Origin: Planoprotostelium fungivorum
Lineage: Eukaryota > Evosea > Variosea > Cavosteliida > Cavosteliaceae
Assembly (NCBI GenBank): GCA_003024175.1
Contig: MDYQ01000091.1
Coordinates: forward strand, 1-64,000
Reading direction: 5' to 3'
DNA: 64,000 bases
In this document: piece after piece, positions 59,376 to 64,000 of the stretch
How positions within the stretch are numbered: position 1 is the stretch's first letter
How the letters are laid out: every line of letters starts with the position of its first letter
Notes under the pieces: generated by a model
The model's input: only the letters and a program-made list of their open reading frames with translations
Told to the model about the DNA's origin: nothing
Databases searched by the model: none
Translations under genes and position numbers: made by a program

Positions 59376-61289
59376 ATGCATCAGAACACATCGTCTCTAC
59401 TCACAATTTCTCTCCTTTGGTTGTCCCTGACTGCGACAAGCGGATTAGGTGCGAAGATCCCTGATGAAGACTGGGGATATTCACCACTCACCACCAGCAA
59501 TGCATCTCAGTTGTTCTGGTGATTTGTCATTACATTGGATGCATGGATTGATGTCACTGCAGGTGGTTCTACGGTGCACAGAATGCAATGAGGGATCAAT
59601 TGCCCGTCGTCTTATGGATACCTGGAGGTCCAGGCGTCTCAGCCATGGTGATTCATCTCCATCTATATCAACTTGCATACAATGATTTACTACATCGGCT
59701 CGCCACTCACATCTTTCTCAGAATGCAAACTTTTTAGAGTTCGGGCAACTGGTGATTCCTTCCTCCAATCATCTTCTCACGATCCACAGGACAAGGATCT
59801 CAAACCACGTGCCCACAGCTGGTCTAAAGTAGCCAACCTCTTATTCGTAGACAGTCCAGTGGGTACAGGATGGAGTTACACCATCAACAAGAACTTTACT
59901 ACCAGTGAGATCTCCACCATCTACATCACATCTAACACGATGCAGCCGACGTCCAGATTGTAGGTGACCTCATGAGTTTCATCGAGCAGTGAGTGTCCTT
60001 CCATCGTCTCCCGTCATCTCCTTCACCCCCGAACTTTAAAACAGTTTAAAATCGAAGTAATTTCACCCCAGATTGTCTGTTCGCTTCAGTTGGCTGCAGA
60101 CTCAGCCTCTTTGGATCTTCGGGGAGAGCTACGGGTGACGTGTCGTCTTCCCAACGCTCCACGAACTGATGGAGAATCAGGGGGAAGGCAGCGGCGGCCC
60201 TGGCGGCGGAGATCGCAGCGAAAGTGAAGGCCGGCAAGTTGAAGATGGATCTGAAGGGTGTCGCCCTGGGTGACTCTTGGATATCGCCGTTAGAGTGAGT
60301 GACCATCATGATGATCGTGATGAACGATCGATGATCGATGATCGTGATCGCGATCGTGGTGTGGATGAGACTGATGAGAGGAGGTGTATGAACAGTTACG
60401 GTCCTTTTCTGGAATCCGTCAGTCTCGTCGATGGTGTCTCCTCGGATAAACTGACTGCCTTCGCCAAGCTTGCCGCCGGAAAATTATCTAGCGGAGATGG
60501 TAAGGGAGCCACGGGCAGGTGTGATATTCCATCCAAATCACATACAATATCTTTTATTCTGTTTTATTCTGTTTTATTCTTACGCCTCGGAACAGTTGGG
60601 TCCAACAGCAGAAACTCATCACCGAGCTGACCGGTGGCGTGAGTCTTTCCTCGAAATCCCACTGAAAACTCGCAGATCGATTTTTACGACTACCTGAGGT
60701 ACAATTACGAGACACCATCGTTAGATGCTCTGATGGAGTCCACCATTCGAACCAAGCTGGTGTGAAATTTCCATCATTTTTCTCTGAAATTTCGCAGAAA
60801 ATCATACCAAAAGACGTGAGGTACAATTCAAACAAGGACATCGTCTTCCAATCCATGTACAATGATTTTTTGAAATCAGCGACGAAATCAGTCGAGTACC
60901 TCTTAAACGAGAAGATGCAAGTTGCAGTCTACTCCGGACAGCTCGACGTCATCGGTGAGATATCATCCTCGTGACGTCTTCGTTTTTCCGTCTTAAACCT
61001 TAAAACCGTTGACATGTACAGTCAACGTAGGGTGCATCAACAACTGGGTGGAAAAATTGAATTGGAACGGTGCTGCCGGGTTTTTCTCTGCAGCGAGAAC
61101 GGTGAAGAAACAACAGAACGTCCCTTTCGGTGCTGTGAAGAAGTTTTCAAATCTTCAGCTGTGGAACATCTACGGAGCGACACACATGGTGATTGGATGA
61201 TGATGATGGTGGAATGACACGAGCAGGTACCCACCGAAGCACCTGCCGCGGCGCTCAGCATGGTCACGGAGATATTATCGTCCAAATAA
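59376..61289 (+). CDS. Serine carboxypeptidase, SCPEP1-like
   Basis: S10 family, secreted or lysosomal peptidase acting at acid pH. ATG 59376 opens a signal peptide (MHQNTSSLLTISLLWLSLTA). Exons read DEDWGYSPLTTSNASQLFW, LPVVLWIPGGPGVSAM, NANFLEFGQLDKDLKPRAHS, NLLFVDSPVGTGWSY, then the catalytic serine in WIFGESYG. GVALGDSWISPLE, VNSYGPFLESVSLVDG and, near the end, VAVYSGQLDVI (catalytic Asp) and YGATHMVPTEAPAAALSM (catalytic His) follow; stop 61289. EDWGY, DSDLKPR and GDSWISP are specific to retinoid-inducible carboxypeptidase (SCPEP1) rather than cathepsin A. About 12 exons; the 60519-60595 intron has TTTTATTCT repeats. Confidence 0.92.
60519..60595 (+). other. Carboxypeptidase intron with three TTTTATTCT repeats
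   Basis: 77-nt intron (GTGTGA...GGAACAG) joining GKGATGS to WVQQQKLITEL. Bases 60551-60580 are three decamers (C/G)TTTTATTCT in the sense strand, as in SMCR8 and LARS1 introns. Confidence 0.85.
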
Positions 61290-61531
61290 AACAAAGAACG
61301 AATGTGATCCACACGTCACAATCATCTTCGCTTCGATGATCTTCATCAGCGTCGTCACCATCTCGATGATGTTCGTCATCATTATCTATTCCGGTCTCGC
61401 GTCGATTCCGTCATCATCATCGTGGCACAACGTGGCACTTCCCTAAATCCAACGAACAGCATCCTCTATCTACAAGCTTGTCGCCCCGAGCTGACCTATA
61501 TAGAACCTGTCGGATTATCACGGAGTTTATC

Positions 61532-61834
61532 CTATGAAGCTGTCTTGTAAGCTGGGTTCCAAACGTGCACGAGAATGCTGGAGGAAAACTCATCTACCGT
61601 GATCCCCGGATCGGCGTGATTCCCGGAACCCGTGAAATTTCGTATGGATTTGCGACGTTTGGGTATTGCGTATGAAATCTCGATTTGATTTCTCCGTACA
61701 ATCGATTGGGCTCTATCAGTTTGCCCTTCCGGCTCTGTTGGCTGACCATATACATACAGCAGAGAGACAACAGAAGAGGTGAGCACAACATAACAGATAC
61801 AAGATAGTCGAGGTACACATACGAAGACGTCCAT
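61532..61834 (-). CDS. Possible small membrane or secreted protein (uncertain)
   Basis: A 100-codon open frame on the minus strand with a hydrophobic N-terminal stretch (LSCICYVVLTSSVVSLLYVY) and a coding-like tail (ADPGITVDEFSSSILVHVW). Another minus-strand frame overlaps it (61594-62028, with a similar hydrophobic segment), so at most one is real. No family recognised. The rest of 61290-62427 holds no supported gene. Confidence 0.28.
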   Translation of the reverse strand: MDVFVCVPRLSCICYVVLTSSVVSLLYVYGQPTEPEGQTDRAQSIVRRNQIEISYAIPKRRKSIRNFTGSGNHADPGITVDEFSSSILVHVWNPAYKTAS

Positions 61835-62427
61835 GACGACGCCAACTGTAACCGATAGAACGACCGTCGAGCTATCCAGCTACTTAAGACATGCTCCATT
61901 TTGAGGAAGTCGGTAGAGAGGAAGAGCAGACGTGGAGTTCTATCGTGTTCGATTGAGACCTCTTTCCAACACAACGCAAACACAAACAAATACTTACCAC
62001 CTCCACTGCAGGTGCCCGGGAGGGACACTGGTTCATCATGTTCTATACGAGGATGTATAATGCAGATGATGTCTCTCCCTAGAGAATAAAACTGTATCGA
62101 ATGTATCGGATCCTCTCATCTCACCTCTCTTTCTGACAAACATGTATCTCTCCTCGTTGATTTCGTCTCTCCATCACTCACGATGTCACAACAGAGCTCT
62201 CTACCTTTAGAACCAAACAACAGTAGACGAGTAGTCCTGTTTCTTCGTCGCTGATGTGTCCCTTTTCTGTAAGGCGACGGGAAGCCTTGTGTACCCTGTC
62301 TTATCTGTCACTCTCGCTGGTTGAACCAGTCAGGAATTTCGTAGGATGTTTTTCCGCCACTCAGTCCACCTACAGGCGCACAGCATACAGCCGCGCATGG
62401 AGTACAACGATAGGTCGGTAGAGAGTG

Positions 62428-64000
62428 ATGATGGAGAGGATTGACGTGATTAGAACGCACCTGTTGGTGAATCGGGAGGAGGACATATCGGATGCATGGC
62501 CTCTGAGTAAGAAGGAGCTACCTTGGTTGAAGCGGAAAGTGTGTGGAGTGATGCCGAGATGGGCTCTCATCTTGATTATCTCCCTCTTCCTCTTCATCGT
62601 GGGTGAGTTTTCCCTCTAACGATACGAATTGATGACACGAACGACAGGTTTCCTTCTCACTTGGTTCCTCCTCTTACCCATCATCGTCCAAAGTGTCGTC
62701 AATGGATCCAGCCTCTCCTTCACCGAGATCCATATGAGGTCGCCGACGCACAATTCCTTCCGAATCGACGCGAAGGGATCTCTAAAGAAGGCAGGACCCA
62801 TCAGTGCCACCATCACGGCACCTTCAAAAGATCCAAATGGTGAGCTCTTACCGGCCTCCGTATTCTGAAGGACTCGATAGAGGGTGCAGCCGAGCCTGTC
62901 ATCCAAGATAAACCCCCCTCCGGATCAGTTACCATCCATTACGAAGATGTTCCAATGGCTTACATGTTTCTCCCCGACACACACACTCAGGTCATTCCAT
63001 CTCTCGTCTCTTTCGCTCATCTTCTTGACAGGGAGGTAAAGAAGACAACGATCTCATCATCGAAGATCGTATCGTGGCAGTCATCAATACCACAAAGTGG
63101 TCTCAGTTTGGAAGAGACCTCATCGAGAAGGACACTCTCGTCTGGCATCTGAAAGGTCTCGTCGATCTCACAGCTTTCGGTCGCACATACAAAGACGTCC
63201 AGTTTTCAAAGGACGTCAACGTCCCCGGCTTCAAGGGTCTAAAGAACGTCACAGTCGAACATTTCGACCTCGAATCATCCAATCACACCAGCATCAATGC
63301 GAAGATGACGGTGGCCATATCATCTGATTCGATGGTCAACATCGGTGACATGGGTGATCTGGAGATGGAGATGTATTACGAGGGAGTCATGATAGGAACT
63401 CTATCGGCCAAAAACACCAGCCTTCACACCGGAACGACTCTGATGGACACGACGGGCACCATCACGTCCTCCAATACTCCTCTCCTCTCCCGTCTCATGT
63501 CTAGATACCTCGGTGCGTCTCATCTACCTCGTAAAGTCCATCACGGCATCATGCGATCTGATGATGATTGACACGATGATGCAGGTGTCTACGATTCACC
63601 CGTCATGGCAAAGATCATCGGCACCTCTAACGATCTTCTTCGCGACGCTCTCGTCGGCGTCGAACTCAGCACTGTGCTCCCCGCCAACCCAACGAACCTC
63701 ATCGAGAAATTAAATTTCGATGGAATCAACATCACACCACTGGGTGAGGCGAAACTGTTTCTTCTGATTCTAATCGTTGTAGATGACTTACACGTTGGCA
63801 TGGAGTCTGCCTCTGTCGTCAGCGTTCAGTCCATCATGGGTCCGCGAGGCTACATGGACGTGAGTCGAATTTGAAATTCAAATCTCCCGCCGAATCTCAA
63901 CGTCTCCAGATCACTTACGTCACCCTGGACGTCGACGTGATGCACGATGACGTCATTTTGGGACACCTCAGAGTGGACGCCCCCGTCTCAAACGGCAGCC
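62428..64000 (+). CDS. DUF3712/LEA-2-like single-pass membrane protein (3' end outside window)
   Basis: ATG 62428 (MMERIDVIRTHLLVNREEDI). A cytosolic leader of about 50 residues precedes a membrane helix (WALILIISLFLFIVGFLLTW, FLLLPIIVQ). The outer part repeats LEA-2/DUF3712-type beta units: SLSFTEIHMRSPTHNSFRI, VNVPGFKGLKNVTVEHFDLE, INAKMTVAISSDSMVNIGDM, YEGVMIGTLSAKNTSLHTGT, and a second set, GINITPLG, ITYVTLDVDVMHDDVILGH. Fungal homologues sit in vacuolar or plasma membranes; function is unknown and lipid binding is suspected. The last intron seen (63860-63909) shares 22 nt with a LARS1 intron. The protein continues beyond the window. Confidence 0.78.
63860..63909 (+). other. DUF3712 gene intron sharing a 22-nt block with LARS1 intron
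   Basis: 50-nt intron (GTGAGTCG...GTCTCCAG) before ITYVTLDVDV. Bases 63873-63894 equal 18677-18698. Confidence 0.9.

Overview
The window is nuclear DNA of an intron-rich, gene-dense unicellular eukaryote. Nearly every gene is cut by short introns (mostly about 40-60 nt, GTGAG/GTGA donors, TTGTAG/GCAG/TCAG acceptors). Genes lie on both strands, often less than 200 bp apart. The mix of families (SMCR8, CLU domain, plant-type FPG glycosylase, GARP-type Myb factor, thaumatin-like protein, TOM1/GPR137-like membrane protein) fits an amoebozoan of the Protostelium/Planoprotostelium kind better than an animal, plant or fungus. That assignment is inference. I saw no virus-derived element, LINE, DNA transposon or CRISPR array.

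Layout. 1-249: 3' end of an ARF/ARL GTPase. 1410-4766 (-): SMCR8 homologue with a 20-bp minisatellite. 5584-7490: a GST-C-domain protein and a secreted two-repeat protein. 7766-9843: two identical tRNA-Thr(AGU) genes in inverted orientation flanking an EGF/7TM protein. 9951-15614: a G-patch/C2H2 protein, a small protein, a purple acid phosphatase-like enzyme and a GARP factor. 16201-20019: cytosolic leucyl-tRNA synthetase. 20348-24617 (-): a secreted HExxH/ricin-lectin/mucin-like protein and a thaumatin-like protein. 24975-31216 (-): VPS41, MAF1 and a ZZ zinc-finger protein. 31373-32879: a YbjN-like domain joined to a protein kinase. 32942-39064 (-): a FAD monooxygenase, the proteasome chaperone PSMG2, complex I NDUFA8, a YGQPA-repeat membrane protein and FPG glycosylase. 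39614-47346: an ankyrin protein and a divergent giant coiled-coil protein. 47709-53366: sideroflexin, an RNF8-like FHA/RING protein and an unknown nuclear-type protein. 53525-59234: CLU-domain protein, TRAPPC5 and a ubiquitin-like protein. 59376-64000: SCPEP1-like carboxypeptidase and a DUF3712/LEA-2-like membrane protein cut by the window end.

These are mostly unlinked housekeeping functions (trafficking: ARL, SMCR8, VPS41, TRAPPC5; translation and Pol III: LARS1, MAF1, tRNAs; mitochondria: NDUFA8, sideroflexin, CLU; genome care: FPG, FHA/RING), not an operon-like pathway. The most unusual signals are recurrent sequence blocks shared between introns of unrelated genes (introner-like), a palindromic TTTGGGCA cluster in a very short divergent promoter, the YbjN-kinase fusion, and the two-repeat secreted protein with KR sites. 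Gene ends are given from start to stop codon; exon boundaries were read by eye and only some are stated.
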